64,000 nucleotides of DNA from Streptomyces triculaminicus. GTDB taxonomy: Bacteria > Actinomycetota > Actinomycetes > Streptomycetales > Streptomycetaceae. The first letter of the stretch is position 1. The number at the start of each line of letters is the position of its first letter. Both the position numbers and the translations under genes were made by a program. The notes under the pieces were generated by a model that was not told where the DNA came from, ran no database searches, and saw only the letters and a program-made list of their open reading frames with translations. Positions 1 to 7,756 of this stretch are shown piece after piece. Location: contig NZ_JAFMOF010000001.1 in the NCBI RefSeq assembly GCF_017349075.1, forward strand, positions 124,001-188,000. The letters are read 5' to 3'.

Positions 1-2005
1 GGCCGGTCTCCCGGGCGAGGGCCAGGCCCTCCTCGGACAGGGCGGCGCTGAGCGCGAATCCGCTGTTCATGCGCTCGGCCGTGGCGGCGTTCTCCAGGAC
101 GACGGGCAGGGTGCCCACCATGCCGGAGACGCGGGCGACGCGGCCGGCACGGGCGCCATAGCGGGCGGCGGCGTCGCTCTCGCCAAGGAGGCTGGCGGCG
201 GCCGCCGCCCACAGCAGGCGGGCCGCGGCGTTCTCGCCGTCACCTCCGTCATGACCGTCGCCTCCGTCGCGGCCGTCGTGTCCGTCGTCCGGGAGGCCGG
301 CCAGGGCCCGGCGCAGCAGCGGGACACCGCGGCGCGTCTCTCCCTCGTAGAGCGCGCCCATTCCCATCAGGACGTCACGCAGGAACGCGTCGGCGGGCAC
401 CAAGGGCGACCCGGTCGGCCCGGTCAAGTCCACCGCCTGCCGTCCGATGCGTACGGCGGCCTCGGTGTCGCCGATGGCGGCGGCGGCCTCGGCGGCGTCG
501 GCGAGCAGCGCGAGGACAACGCGCCGGGTGGCGGCGTCGCCCTGCTCGTGTGAGCCGTCCGTTTCCGTCGTGTGCGCGGCAGCGCGTTCGGCGGCCGCGA
601 GGAACGCCCGCAGCGCTTCGGCGGCGTTCCCCGAGGACAGCTCGAACCTGCCGCCGATCTGGGCGAGTTCGGCGAGCAGTACGGGCTCCCGGGCGAGGTC
701 GCGGGCCGCCGCGAGGGCCGTCTGGGCCCGCCCGGGGTGGCCGCCCAGCCACGCGGCGGCGGCCGTGTCCTTGAGTCGGCGGGCCTTGCTCCCCGGGTCG
801 GGAGTCAGTTCGGCGGCTCGGGCGAGGGTGTGGGCGGCGTCGGCGTAGCCGCCCCGGGCGCGCGCCCGTTCGCCGGCGGCGGCGAGCGCGGCGGCGACGT
901 CCTCGTCGGGGCCGGTGGCGGCTTCGGCGCGGTGCCGGGCCGCGCGGTCGCGGTCGTCGGCCTCCTCCAGGAGGGCGGCGAGGTGACGGTGTGCCGCGCG
1001 ACGGGCCGCCGGGGTGGCGCCGGCGTGCACGGCGGCCCGGATCAGCGGATGCCGGAAGCGGACCTCGGCCGACAGCAGGTCGACGATCCCGGCCGCCTCG
1101 GCGGCGTACAGGGCGTCGGGGTCCGCCCCGAGCCGGGTGGCGGCGGCCCGTATCAGCCGGGGGTCGCCTCGTCCCGCCAGTGCGGCGGCGAGCAGGGCGG
1201 TCCGGGTGTCCTCGGGCAGCCGGGCGATCTGCTCGCCGTAGATCCCGGCGACGCCGTGCCCCACCGGCAGCGGGTCGGGCAGCGGCGCCCGGCCCGTCAG
1301 CTGCTCGGCGGTCAGCAGGCCGGCCGCCTCGTGGAGGGCGAGCGGATTGCCGCCCGTGGCGGTCGTGACGAGCTCGACGACCGTGGGTTCCGGTGTGATC
1401 CCCGCACGTGCGGCCAGCACCTCGCGCGCGCCCTCGGCGTCCACTCCGCCCAGGTCCCGCGCGGGCAGCGCGCGGAGCGCCTGCCGGGCCGCGGCCACGT
1501 CGCGGGTGCCGATCAGCAGCCCCACGCCGTCGCCGTCGAAGCGGCGGGCGGCGAAGAGCAGGGCGTCGGCGGAGGCCTGGTCGACCCACTGGAAGTCGTC
1601 GACGACACAGAGCAGGCCGTCGGTCGCGGCCGCCTCCGTCAGGAGGGACAGCACGCCCGCCGAGACCAGGAACCGGTCCTGGGCCGCCGCCGGCTCGGCC
1701 AGGCCCAGCGCGGCGCGGACGGCGTCGCGCTGGGCGTCGGGCAGCGCGTCGGCCAGGCCGACGACCGGACGCAGCAGCTGGTGCAGCGCGGCGAAGGCCA
1801 TCCCCGACTCGGGCTCGGCACCCGTCGCCGTCAGCACCCGCGCGGGGGCCGCGTGCGCGGCGGCGTACCGCAGGAGCGTGGACTTGCCCGCCCCGGGCTC
1901 GCCGCGCAGCACCAGGGCCCGGCCGGAGCCGGAGCGGATGTCCGTCAGAAAGCTTCCGAGCGCGTCGAGTTCGTCCCCGCGCCCGGCGATCCGGTCGCCC
2001 GCCAT
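1..2005 (-). CDS. LAL-type (LuxR family) ATPase regulator, C-terminus outside window
   Basis: The start is ATG at 2005 on the minus strand and the frame stays open to the window edge, giving about 668 codons. The N-terminus (MAGDRIAGRGDELDAL...) leads into a Walker A motif GEPGAGKST near residues 36-44 and a Walker B-like segment LLCVVDDFQW. This is the AAA/STAND ATPase layout of large LuxR-family regulators (LAL/MalT type), followed by a helical TPR-like region. The LuxR helix-turn-helix expected at the C-terminus would lie left of base 1, so the regulator assignment is inferred from the ATPase half only. Late codons encode a Gly/Asp/His-rich stretch (GHDGRDGGDGHDGGDG) around 240-290. The ligand and target genes cannot be read from the sequence. 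Confidence 0.8.
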   Translation of the reverse strand, partial: MAGDRIAGRGDELDALGSFLTDIRSGSGRALVLRGEPGAGKSTLLRYAAAHAAPARVLTATGAEPESGMAFAALHQLLRPVVGLADALPDAQRDAVRAALGLAEPAAAQDRFLVSAGVLSLLTEAAATDGLLCVVDDFQWVDQASADALLFAARRFDGDGVGLLIGTRDVAAARQALRALPARDLGGVDAEGAREVLAARAGITPEPTVVELVTTATGGNPLALHEAAGLLTAEQLTGRAPLPDPLPVGHGVAGIYGEQIARLPEDTRTALLAAALAGRGDPRLIRAAATRLGADPDALYAAEAAGIVDLLSAEVRFRHPLIRAAVHAGATPAARRAAHRHLAALLEEADDRDRAARHRAEAATGPDEDVAAALAAAGERARARGGYADAAHTLARAAELTPDPGSKARRLKDTAAAAWLGGHPGRAQTALAAARDLAREPVLLAELAQIGGRFELSSGNAAEALRAFLAAAERAAAHTTETDGSHEQGDAATRRVVLALLADAAEAAAAIGDTEAAVRIGRQAVDLTGPTGSPLVPADAFLRDVLMGMGALYEGETRRGVPLLRRALAGLPDDGHDGRDGGDGHDGGDGENAAARLLWAAAAASLLGESDAAARYGARAGRVARVSGMVGTLPVVLENAATAERMNSGFALSAALSEEGLALARETG

Positions 2006-2148
2006 GCCTGTGCCCTGCCCCCGTCGATGCCGGGGAACGGCCCTGCGCCGCCCCCTTCAGCGGGGCCGACTGTACCCTTTTCGATCTTTCCCGGTCGCTT
2101 TCGGATCCTTGCCGATCGTTTCCCGCCCGGCCGCGTCCCGCCGGCCGG

Positions 2149-2652
2149 TCACATGCAGACCTCGAACGTCGTCTCCAGGTACGCCGGCACTCCCGTCGCC
2201 CGGGCCGCGTTCACGGCCGCCAGCCGCTCCCACGTCGCCGTGCCGAGCGCCGGAGCCCAGCCTTCCATGGAGCGCACCTGCCACTCGCAGTGCTCGGCCG
2301 GGTCCAGGACGATGCGCGACAGTTCCTCGTCGGTGAGGGTGCCGCCGTCGAAGACGAACCCGACCTTGGAGACCGTCCAGACGCCGCCCGGCGGGAGGAA
2401 GTGCGTGGCGAGGAGACGCGGCCGGCCCGTGAAGACGATGCCGGTCTCCTCCCTCGTCTCCCGCACCGCCGTCTGCCACGGGGTCTCCCCCGGGTCGGTG
2501 TTGCCGCCGGGGAACTGCCACAGCCCCGGATCGACCGACGACCGGAGCTGCAGCGGGCGGCCCTCACTGTCGGTGAAGAACAGACAGCCGTACATGGTCG
2601 CCTTGGGCAGCGTCGCCAGGTACTCCTCCGGCGGAAGCCACACGCTCGTCAC
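2149..2652 (-). CDS. Nudix hydrolase
   Basis: This 167-residue protein carries a complete Nudix box at residues 50-72: G-x5-E, then REtrEEtGI, which binds the divalent metal and cleaves a nucleoside diphosphate linked to another group. A hydrophobic strand YGCLFFTDSEG precedes the box, as usual for the fold. The rest of the chain (WTVSKVGFVFDGGTL) has no substrate-specific motif I recognise, so mutT-like clean-up and a specialised role are equally possible. It lies between the LAL regulator and the secreted transglycosylase and is read toward the regulator with a 143-base gap. The start MTSVWLPPEEY fits the fold start without an extra tail. Confidence 0.88.
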   Translation of the reverse strand: MTSVWLPPEEYLATLPKATMYGCLFFTDSEGRPLQLRSSVDPGLWQFPGGNTDPGETPWQTAVRETREETGIVFTGRPRLLATHFLPPGGVWTVSKVGFVFDGGTLTDEELSRIVLDPAEHCEWQVRSMEGWAPALGTATWERLAAVNAARATGVPAYLETTFEVCM

Positions 2653-2767
2653 TGCGGGGCCCTCCCCTCTCCGCTCGATACGATCGCCCGCTCGCGTGCG
2701 CGCACGCGGGCGTGTATCCCTTCAACTGAGTCACCCGGGCGAAGGACACGATCCCTGGGGCAACGCG

Positions 2768-2809
2768 AAGGGCGGCGGCACCCGGGGTGTCCCGGGTGCC
2801 GCCGCCCTT
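2768..2809 (-). terminator. Intrinsic terminator hairpin after transglycosylase A
   Basis: There is a perfect 19-bp inverted repeat (2768-2786 with 2791-2809) around a 4-base loop, stem core GGCGGCGGCACCCGGG, flanked by AA and TT. It lies 24 bases beyond the stop codon of the transglycosylase. A nearly identical hairpin follows its paralogue at 40349-40388. Confidence 0.85.
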
Positions 2810-2833
2810 TCCGTGCTCGTCCGCTCGGTGCGT

Positions 2834-3568
2834 TTAGTACGCGGAGTTGACGTTGTCCATCGAGCCGTACTTGTCGGCCGCGTAGTTGCAGGACGCGGTG
2901 ATGTTGGCGACCGGGTCGTAAATGTTCCACGAGGTGCCCTCGACGTGATACGCCTTGAACGTCGGGTCGATGATCTGCAGCAGACCCTTCGACGGCACAC
3001 CGTTCACCGCATTGACATCCCAGTCATTGATCGCCTGGGGGTTACCGGTCGACTCACGCATGATGTTGCGCTTGATGCCGTCATAGGAGGCCGGGATGCC
3101 CTTGGCGCGCAGGATGTCCAGGGACTCGTTGATCCAGCCGTCCAGGTTGTCCGCGTAGGCCTTCTTCACCGGAGCGGGCTTCGCGGCGGGCTTGGCCGGG
3201 GCCGGCTTGGCGGCGGGCTTCATCGGCTTACGCGCCTCGGAACGGCTCGCACGCTCACGGTCGGCCTTCGCCTTCGCGGCGGCATCGGCCTTCGCCTTCG
3301 CCTCGGCCTTCACCGCGGCAGCGGCCTTGACCTGCGCCTGACCGGCAGCAGCGTCCGCGGCCTTCGCCAGCTCCGCGTCCTGCGTCACACCGAACTCCTG
3401 AGCACTCAGCGACACCGGCTTCACACCGACCGAGTGAGCATCCGCAGCCTGAGCCTGCGGCACCAGGGCGAACGTCAGAGCGGCGGCACCAGCAGCGGTC
3501 ACCAGACCCGCAGCGGAGAACTTATGAGCCTTGGACAGAGCGGAATAACCGGAGACGGTGGAGCGCAT
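2834..3568 (-). CDS. Secreted SLT-domain transglycosylase (paralogue A)
   Basis: The 244-residue precursor has an N-terminal signal peptide (about residues 1-42, hydrophobic core GLVTAAGAAALTFALV, cleavage near AQA-AD). A long Ala/Lys-rich, helical spacer (about 65-135) with repeated KPAPAKPAAK segments follows, then a C-terminal lysozyme-like SLT domain (about 137-244). The probable catalytic glutamate is E172 in NIMRESTGNP, followed by GLLQIIDPTF, a typical SLT motif. It should cut peptidoglycan glycan strands outside the membrane. The sequence stops at NVNSAY, the usual end for this streptomycete family. The ATG at 3568 has GGAAGGG about 11 bases upstream. It is closely related to the gene at 40426-41097, including the noncoding leader. 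Confidence 0.92.
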   Translation of the reverse strand: MRSTVSGYSALSKAHKFSAAGLVTAAGAAALTFALVPQAQAADAHSVGVKPVSLSAQEFGVTQDAELAKAADAAAGQAQVKAAAAVKAEAKAKADAAAKAKADRERASRSEARKPMKPAAKPAPAKPAAKPAPVKKAYADNLDGWINESLDILRAKGIPASYDGIKRNIMRESTGNPQAINDWDVNAVNGVPSKGLLQIIDPTFKAYHVEGTSWNIYDPVANITASCNYAADKYGSMDNVNSAY

Positions 3569-3706
3569 AACGAGCTGAACCCTTCCAATCGCTTAGTCGC
3601 AATGGCCGTCAATGGCGCAAAAAGAGCGCCGTTTCTCGGTCGACGGCGCCGTGCGACTCAGCAATTGTTAGCGGCACAAAAACCCCCTGGCAAAGGTGTG
3701 ACCTAC
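3569..3706 (-). promoter_or_regulatory. Promoter and structured 5' leader of transglycosylase A
   Basis: Read on the minus strand, a -35 box TTGCCA (3693-3688) and a -10 box TAACAAT (3670-3664) are 17 bases apart, placing the transcript start near 3657. The remaining ~89-base leader can fold into three nested stems: TGAGTCGCA (3660-3652) with TGCGACTAA (3601-3593), GCCGTC (3647-3642) with GACGGC (3610-3605), and GGCGC (3630-3626) with GCGCC (3618-3614) around a U-rich loop. The ribosome binding site GGAAGGG follows the outer stem directly. The whole block recurs almost unchanged before the paralogue at 41098-41236, so a cis-acting RNA control element is likely. I could not match it by eye to the ydaO/c-di-AMP consensus. 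Confidence 0.65.
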
Positions 3707-3787
3707 GGCGGAACGCCGTATTCACCGAACGAAATGCGCGCCGAAGGGGCCTATTGAAGCCTCGGCCTCCACTACCCGGATTCGTAT

Positions 3788-3815
3788 GTGATCCAGGCCC
3801 CATGAGGGGCCTCAC
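3788..3815. promoter_or_regulatory. Conserved 28-base dyad upstream of transglycosylase A
   Basis: This element begins GTGATC and ends GCCTCAC, with a GGCCCC/GGGGCC inner dyad. A 28-base counterpart with the same ends lies at 41322-41349, at nearly the same distance (about 220 bases) from the start codon of the paralogue. Sequence between it and the promoter is not conserved, which suggests an upstream protein-binding site. The binding factor is unknown. Confidence 0.5.
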
Positions 3816-3881
3816 AACCGACCCCCCTTCGACTCACAGCACGTGAGCACTCGAGTGCGGTGGACGCCCCTGCCCGGGCAT

Positions 3882-3938
3882 GTTGCAGAGACTCCTCTGC
3901 AGAGAACTCTATGCAGAGGAGTCTCTGCAACTTACGAT
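3882..3938 (+). promoter_or_regulatory. Double-palindromic operator and -10 box of the ArsR-like gene
   Basis: A perfect 20-bp inverted repeat (3882-3901 with 3912-3931) surrounds a 10-base centre. Each arm is itself a palindrome GCAGAG-N4-CTCTGC, so two dimer sites are present. A -10 box TACGAT (3933-3938) follows directly and ends 7 bases before the ATG at 3945, which predicts a leaderless transcript. A dimer bound to the right arm would cover the -35 region, the usual autorepression geometry for ArsR-type regulators. Confidence 0.8.
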
Positions 3939-3944
3939 GCCGTC

Positions 3945-4538
3945 ATGACCGAAGCCTCCGGAGCCCCACGTCCCACTCGCCGCATCGACGCCCGCAGCCT
4001 GCGCGGGCTGGCCCACCCCCTGCGGATGAGGATCTTCGAGTTGCTCAGCCTCGACGGGCCCGCGACCGCCACGCTGCTCGCCGAGCGCCTCGGGGAGAAC
4101 ACCGGCACCGTCAGCTGGCACTTGCGCCACCTCGCCGAGCACGGCTTCATCGAGGAGGAGACCGGACGCGGCACGAAGCGTGAGCGCTGGTGGCGGAGGG
4201 TCGGTGTGGCGAACGAGCTGAACATCGCCGAGTTCCGCGACGACCCCGAGAGCCGGGGCGCACTGTCCGTCTATCTCCATGAACTGGTGCAGCAGTACTT
4301 CAGCCGGGTCGTGACCTACGTCAACGAGGACTGGGACGCGGAATGGCGCGCGGCGGGGACCGTCTCCGACTGGCGTGACCTGCGGTTGTCGCCCGAGCAG
4401 CTCGCCGCCCTCAACACGGAGCTGATGGCCGTCATCGCCCGTCACACGCCCGCTGCGGACGCCGAGCCCGTCCCCGGCGCCCTGCCGGTCGTCGTGCAGC
4501 TGCAGTCCTTCCCGCGCAAGGAGCGTGGCGGCTCATGA
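3945..4538 (+). CDS. ArsR-like winged-helix transcriptional regulator
   Basis: The 197-residue protein has a winged helix-turn-helix at about residues 12-85: LRGLAHPLRMRIFELL, then TATLLAERLGENTGTVSWHL (recognition helix) and a wing ETGRGTKRERWW. This matches the HTH_20/ArsR-like group often found beside MFS exporters. I chose ATG 3945 rather than the upstream in-frame ATG at 3843 because a -10 box and a large operator lie between them, and reading from 3843 would put the operator inside coding sequence. It overlaps the next gene by 4 bases (ATGA), so the two are translationally coupled and it probably represses itself and the exporter. The inducing ligand is unknown; there is no Cys metal site. 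Confidence 0.85.
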   Translation: MTEASGAPRPTRRIDARSLRGLAHPLRMRIFELLSLDGPATATLLAERLGENTGTVSWHLRHLAEHGFIEEETGRGTKRERWWRRVGVANELNIAEFRDDPESRGALSVYLHELVQQYFSRVVTYVNEDWDAEWRAAGTVSDWRDLRLSPEQLAALNTELMAVIARHTPAADAEPVPGALPVVVQLQSFPRKERGGS

Positions 4539-5854
4539 CGCGGAGTGCCGGCGGTGGCGGCCTCCTGCGCCGCCACCGCGATTTCCGGCTGCTGTGGTGC
4601 GGTGAGACGGCAGGCAAGTTCGGCGCCTCGGTGACCGGGGTCGCGATGCCGCTGATCGCCGTGTCCGACCTGCGGGCCGGTACCTTCCAGGTCGGGCTGC
4701 TGAGCGCCGCCGCGTGGGTGCCCTGGCTGGTCATCGGCCTTCCGGCGGGTGCCTGGGTGGACCGGGTCCGGCGCAGGCCCGTCATGCTGGCCGCCGCCGT
4801 GGCCTCGCTGCTCCTCTTCGCCGCCGTCCCGGCGGCCGCCGCCTTCGGCCGCCTGAGCATCGGCCTGCTCCTGGTCGTGGCGTTGCTGACGGGTACCGCC
4901 GCCGTCTTCTTCCAGACCGCCTACACCGCCTATCTCCCCGGTCTCCTGGAGCCCGCCGACCAGGCCGAGGGCAATGCCAAGCTGCACGGCAGCGCGTCGG
5001 CCGCGCAGATCGCCGGGCTCGGCTCCGGCGGTCTGATCACACAGCTGGCGGGCGCCGTGAACGGGCTCTTCGCCAACGCCGCGACGCTGCTGGTGTCCCT
5101 TCTCTGTCTGGCGGGCATACGGCACCGCGAGCCCCGCCCCCCCAGGGCCGGGCGTCGCCGGGGAGGGCTGGCGGGCGAGGTCGGCGAGGGGCTGCGCCTC
5201 GTCGCGGGCGACCCCTGGCTGCGGACGCTGACGCTCTTCGGAGCCGCCTCCAACCTGGCGCTCATGGGGTACCAGTCGATACGGGTGGTCTTCCTGGTCC
5301 AGGACGTCGGTCTGGGCCCCGGCACGGTGGGGGTCCTCGTCGCGGCCGCCGGTGCCGGAGGGGTGGCCGGGGCCTTCGCGGCCCGCCGGGTCGCCGGCCG
5401 GTTCGGTACGGCCCGCGCGACGCTGCTGTTCGAGGTGGGGCTCGCCGTGTTCGCCCTGCTCATGCCGCTGACCGTCGGCGGCACGGGGGTGCTGCTCTTC
5501 GTGGCGGGCGGCTTCTGCGTGACGGCCGGCGTCGTGGGCGGCAATGTCATCAAGGCGGGCTTTCTGCAGAGCTACTGCCCGCCGGAGCTCCTCGCCCGGC
5601 TCACGGCGACCACCGCGTTCGTCAACTACGGGACGATCCCGCTCGGCGCGCTGCTCGGCGGCGCGCTCGGTACGGCGCTCGGCCTGCGCACTGCCATGTG
5701 GATCACGACGGCGGGCGTCCCGCTCGCCGGCCTGGTGCTGCTCCTCTCCCCCGTCCGCCGGGCCCGGGACCTTCCGACGTGCCGTCGGCCGGTGGACGGG
5801 GCAGGGAGTGCGGGTGCCTCCGGCGGATCCCGCCGCGCCCGCGCCGGCGGCTGA
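4535..5854 (+). CDS. MFS transporter (EntS/MFS_3-like)
   Basis: This 439-residue integral membrane protein has about 12 hydrophobic segments. The N-terminal pattern LLRRHRDFRLLWCGETAGKF and the motif-A-like loop GAWVDRVRRRPVM are typical of the MFS_3/EntS exporters that pump siderophores or drugs outward. The C-terminal tail after about residue 405 is Arg/Gly-rich and cytoplasmic. It starts inside the stop codon of the regulator (ATGA), making a two-gene operon whose expression should follow the operator at 3882-3931. Substrate is not deducible. It ends 43 bases before a strong hairpin and faces another MFS gene of a different family. Confidence 0.87.
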   Translation: MTRSAGGGGLLRRHRDFRLLWCGETAGKFGASVTGVAMPLIAVSDLRAGTFQVGLLSAAAWVPWLVIGLPAGAWVDRVRRRPVMLAAAVASLLLFAAVPAAAAFGRLSIGLLLVVALLTGTAAVFFQTAYTAYLPGLLEPADQAEGNAKLHGSASAAQIAGLGSGGLITQLAGAVNGLFANAATLLVSLLCLAGIRHREPRPPRAGRRRGGLAGEVGEGLRLVAGDPWLRTLTLFGAASNLALMGYQSIRVVFLVQDVGLGPGTVGVLVAAAGAGGVAGAFAARRVAGRFGTARATLLFEVGLAVFALLMPLTVGGTGVLLFVAGGFCVTAGVVGGNVIKAGFLQSYCPPELLARLTATTAFVNYGTIPLGALLGGALGTALGLRTAMWITTAGVPLAGLVLLLSPVRRARDLPTCRRPVDGAGSAGASGGSRRARAGG

Positions 5855-5896
5855 ACGGTGCCGCCCCCGCCCGGATAGCGCGGGCGGGCACGGAAA

Positions 5897-5933
5897 CGGC
5901 GAGTGGCCGGGGGATTTCCCCGGCCACTCGCCG
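5897..5933. terminator. Bidirectional terminator between two convergent MFS genes
   Basis: A perfect 16-bp stem (5897-5912 with 5918-5933, core GGCGAGTGGCCGGGG) surrounds a GATTT loop. It sits between the stop codons of the plus-strand gene (5854) and the minus-strand gene (5953), so it can serve both. Confidence 0.85.
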
Positions 5934-5952
5934 TCTGCCGCGCTCTTCGGCG

Positions 5953-7545
5953 CTAGGCCCTCGCGGGCTCGGCCTCGCCGCGGGATCCGGGCACCTGCTC
6001 GGCCGGAGTGCCGCCGGCGCGGGCACCGCCCTCGGGGCGGGGCGTGGGGCGCACCAGCGCCAGGACGAGGAGGCCGCCGACGGCGGCCGCGACCGCCGCG
6101 CACAGGAAGACGCGGTCCAGGCCGGCCGCGAAGGCCTCGTGGACCAGGCGCGCGGTGTCGTCGCGTACGGCGGCCGGAGCGCTCTCGATCATCCGGTGGG
6201 CCTGCCCGCCCGCCAGCGCCGACGCGGCGGCGTGCGGGTCGGCAGCCGTACCCGACTCCTCGAGCACCTTCTCGACGCGGCTGGTGAAGACGGCGCCCAG
6301 GCCGGCGATCGCCAGGGTCATGCCCAGCTGGCGGAAGGTGCTGACCGCGCCGCCCGCCATGCCCATGCGCTGGGGCGGCACGCTTCCCATCGCCGCCGAC
6401 ACCAGCACGGGCATCGCCAGCCCGGCGCCGGCGCCGGTCACGCACAGCCCGGCGATCACGGCGGACCGGCCGGCGTCCGCCGTCAGTCCGGCGTTCAGCA
6501 GGAGCATGCCGCCGGCGACCACGAGCAGGCCGAGGCCGATCGGCAGCCGGGGCGTCAGGCGCTGCAGGTAGCGGCCGGCCACGAGGGAGACAAGGAAGGA
6601 GACGACGGCCAGCGGGGTCAGGGACAGGCCGGCGTCGATCGGGCCCAGGCCGATGACGGACTGCAGCCACAGCGAGAGCAGCGCGAGGCCGCCGAAGGCG
6701 CCGCCCTGGAGCAGGAGCGCGCCGCCCATCAGCCCGCTGAAGGAGGGCCTGCGCAGGAGGGCCAGGTCCAGCATGGGCTGGCCGCCCTTGCGCTCGGCGC
6801 GGATCTCGGCCGTCACGAAGGCGGCGAGCGACACCACGGCCACGGCGAAGGCGCCCAGCGTGAGCGCGGAGGTCCAGCCGTCCTCGCTGCCGCGGATGAG
6901 CCCGTAGGTGAGCGCGGCGGCGGCGAGGGTGAAGGTCACGGCGCCGGGGATGTCGAGACGGCCGGAGGGCGCCGCGTGCCGGGCCTCGTCGCGCCGGTCG
7001 GGGGCGATGACGCGCAGCGTCATGAGGACGGCCACCGCGGCGATCGGCAGGTTGACCAGGAAGACGGCCTGCCAGCCGATGTGTTCGGTCAGGAGGCCGC
7101 CGAGCAGCGGGCCGGCCGCGGCGGCCGCGCCGTTGACGGCTCCCCAGACGCCGAAGGCGGTGCCCCGGTCACGCCCCTGGTAGGTGGCGCCGAGCAGGGC
7201 CGTGGTGGTGGCGAACATCGCGGCGCCGCCCACGCCCTGCACCGCGCGGGCGGCCACCAGGACGCCGGCGCCGGATGCCAGCCCGCAGGCGAGGGAGGCC
7301 AGGGCGAACAGGATCAGCCCGGCCACGTAGAGCCTGCGGTGGCCGAAGCGGTCGGCGAGCGAGCCCGCCGCGAGCAGGAGGGCGGCCAGGGCGAGGGCGT
7401 AGGCGTCGACCACCCACTGCAGGGAGGCGAAGCCGGCGTGCAGGTCCTCGGCCATCTGCGGCAGTGCCACGTTCACGATCGTGACGTCCACCAGCAGGAT
7501 GAAAGCGCCCAGGGAGACAGCCATCAAGGGCCGCCACTTACGCAT
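5953..7545 (-). CDS. DHA2-family MFS drug exporter (EmrB/QacA type)
   Basis: The 530-residue protein shows the 14-segment DHA2 pattern. It opens with MAVSLGAFILLVDVTIVNVALPQM (TM1 with the D-x-T-I-V-N-V-A-L-P signature of the family), then motif A GSLADRFGHRR near residue 65, and a motif-C-like GPLLGGLLTEHIGWQAVF at about 140-160. Such pumps use the proton gradient to expel hydrophobic or cationic toxicants. It is divergent from an Lrp/AsnC-type regulator, and the 211-base gap holds a cluster of short direct repeats (7562-7626) in its leader. The ribosome binding site is weak (ACGAGA about 5 bases before ATG). Substrate unknown. Confidence 0.92.
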   Translation of the reverse strand: MRKWRPLMAVSLGAFILLVDVTIVNVALPQMAEDLHAGFASLQWVVDAYALALAALLLAAGSLADRFGHRRLYVAGLILFALASLACGLASGAGVLVAARAVQGVGGAAMFATTTALLGATYQGRDRGTAFGVWGAVNGAAAAAGPLLGGLLTEHIGWQAVFLVNLPIAAVAVLMTLRVIAPDRRDEARHAAPSGRLDIPGAVTFTLAAAALTYGLIRGSEDGWTSALTLGAFAVAVVSLAAFVTAEIRAERKGGQPMLDLALLRRPSFSGLMGGALLLQGGAFGGLALLSLWLQSVIGLGPIDAGLSLTPLAVVSFLVSLVAGRYLQRLTPRLPIGLGLLVVAGGMLLLNAGLTADAGRSAVIAGLCVTGAGAGLAMPVLVSAAMGSVPPQRMGMAGGAVSTFRQLGMTLAIAGLGAVFTSRVEKVLEESGTAADPHAAASALAGGQAHRMIESAPAAVRDDTARLVHEAFAAGLDRVFLCAAVAAAVGGLLVLALVRPTPRPEGGARAGGTPAEQVPGSRGEAEPARA

Positions 7546-7561
7546 CCGAATCTCGTTTCGT

Positions 7562-7626
7562 GGAGTGTTCAGTGGAGTTGTTGTTCAGTGGAGTTGTCCG
7601 CGGAGTTGTTCTGCGGAGTGTCGAAG
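7562..7626. repeat. Short direct-repeat cluster upstream of DHA2 exporter
   Basis: Five spaced units beginning GGAGT follow one another: GGAGTGTTCAGT, GGAGTTGTTGTTCAGT, GGAGTTGTCCGC, GGAGTTGTTCTGC, GGAGTGTCGAAG. Unit length varies from 12 to 16 bases. The cluster lies in the exporter leader, between two divergent genes, so it may be a regulator-binding array or the trace of local slippage. Confidence 0.6.
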
Positions 7627-7756
7627 AGGTGCTGGGCCCGGCTCGGAGGTCCCTTCGGGGGTCCGGTGAGCCGTCCTCGTCGAGCCTGCGGTGATGCCGC
7701 CCGATGCCGCAGCCAATGATCCTTACGTGGCGGATTTCGACATCCCGTAGCCTTCT

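Noticed and set aside
3569..3706. Known ydaO-type c-di-AMP riboswitch
   Set aside because: The leader lacks the motifs I associate with that class; it is kept as an unclassified structured leader until a covariance model search is done.
572..3757. A 1061-codon open frame on the plus strand
   Set aside because: It runs antisense through the LAL regulator, Nudix and transglycosylase genes and the terminator. The long openness is a by-product of high G+C at third codon positions; it has no family motifs.
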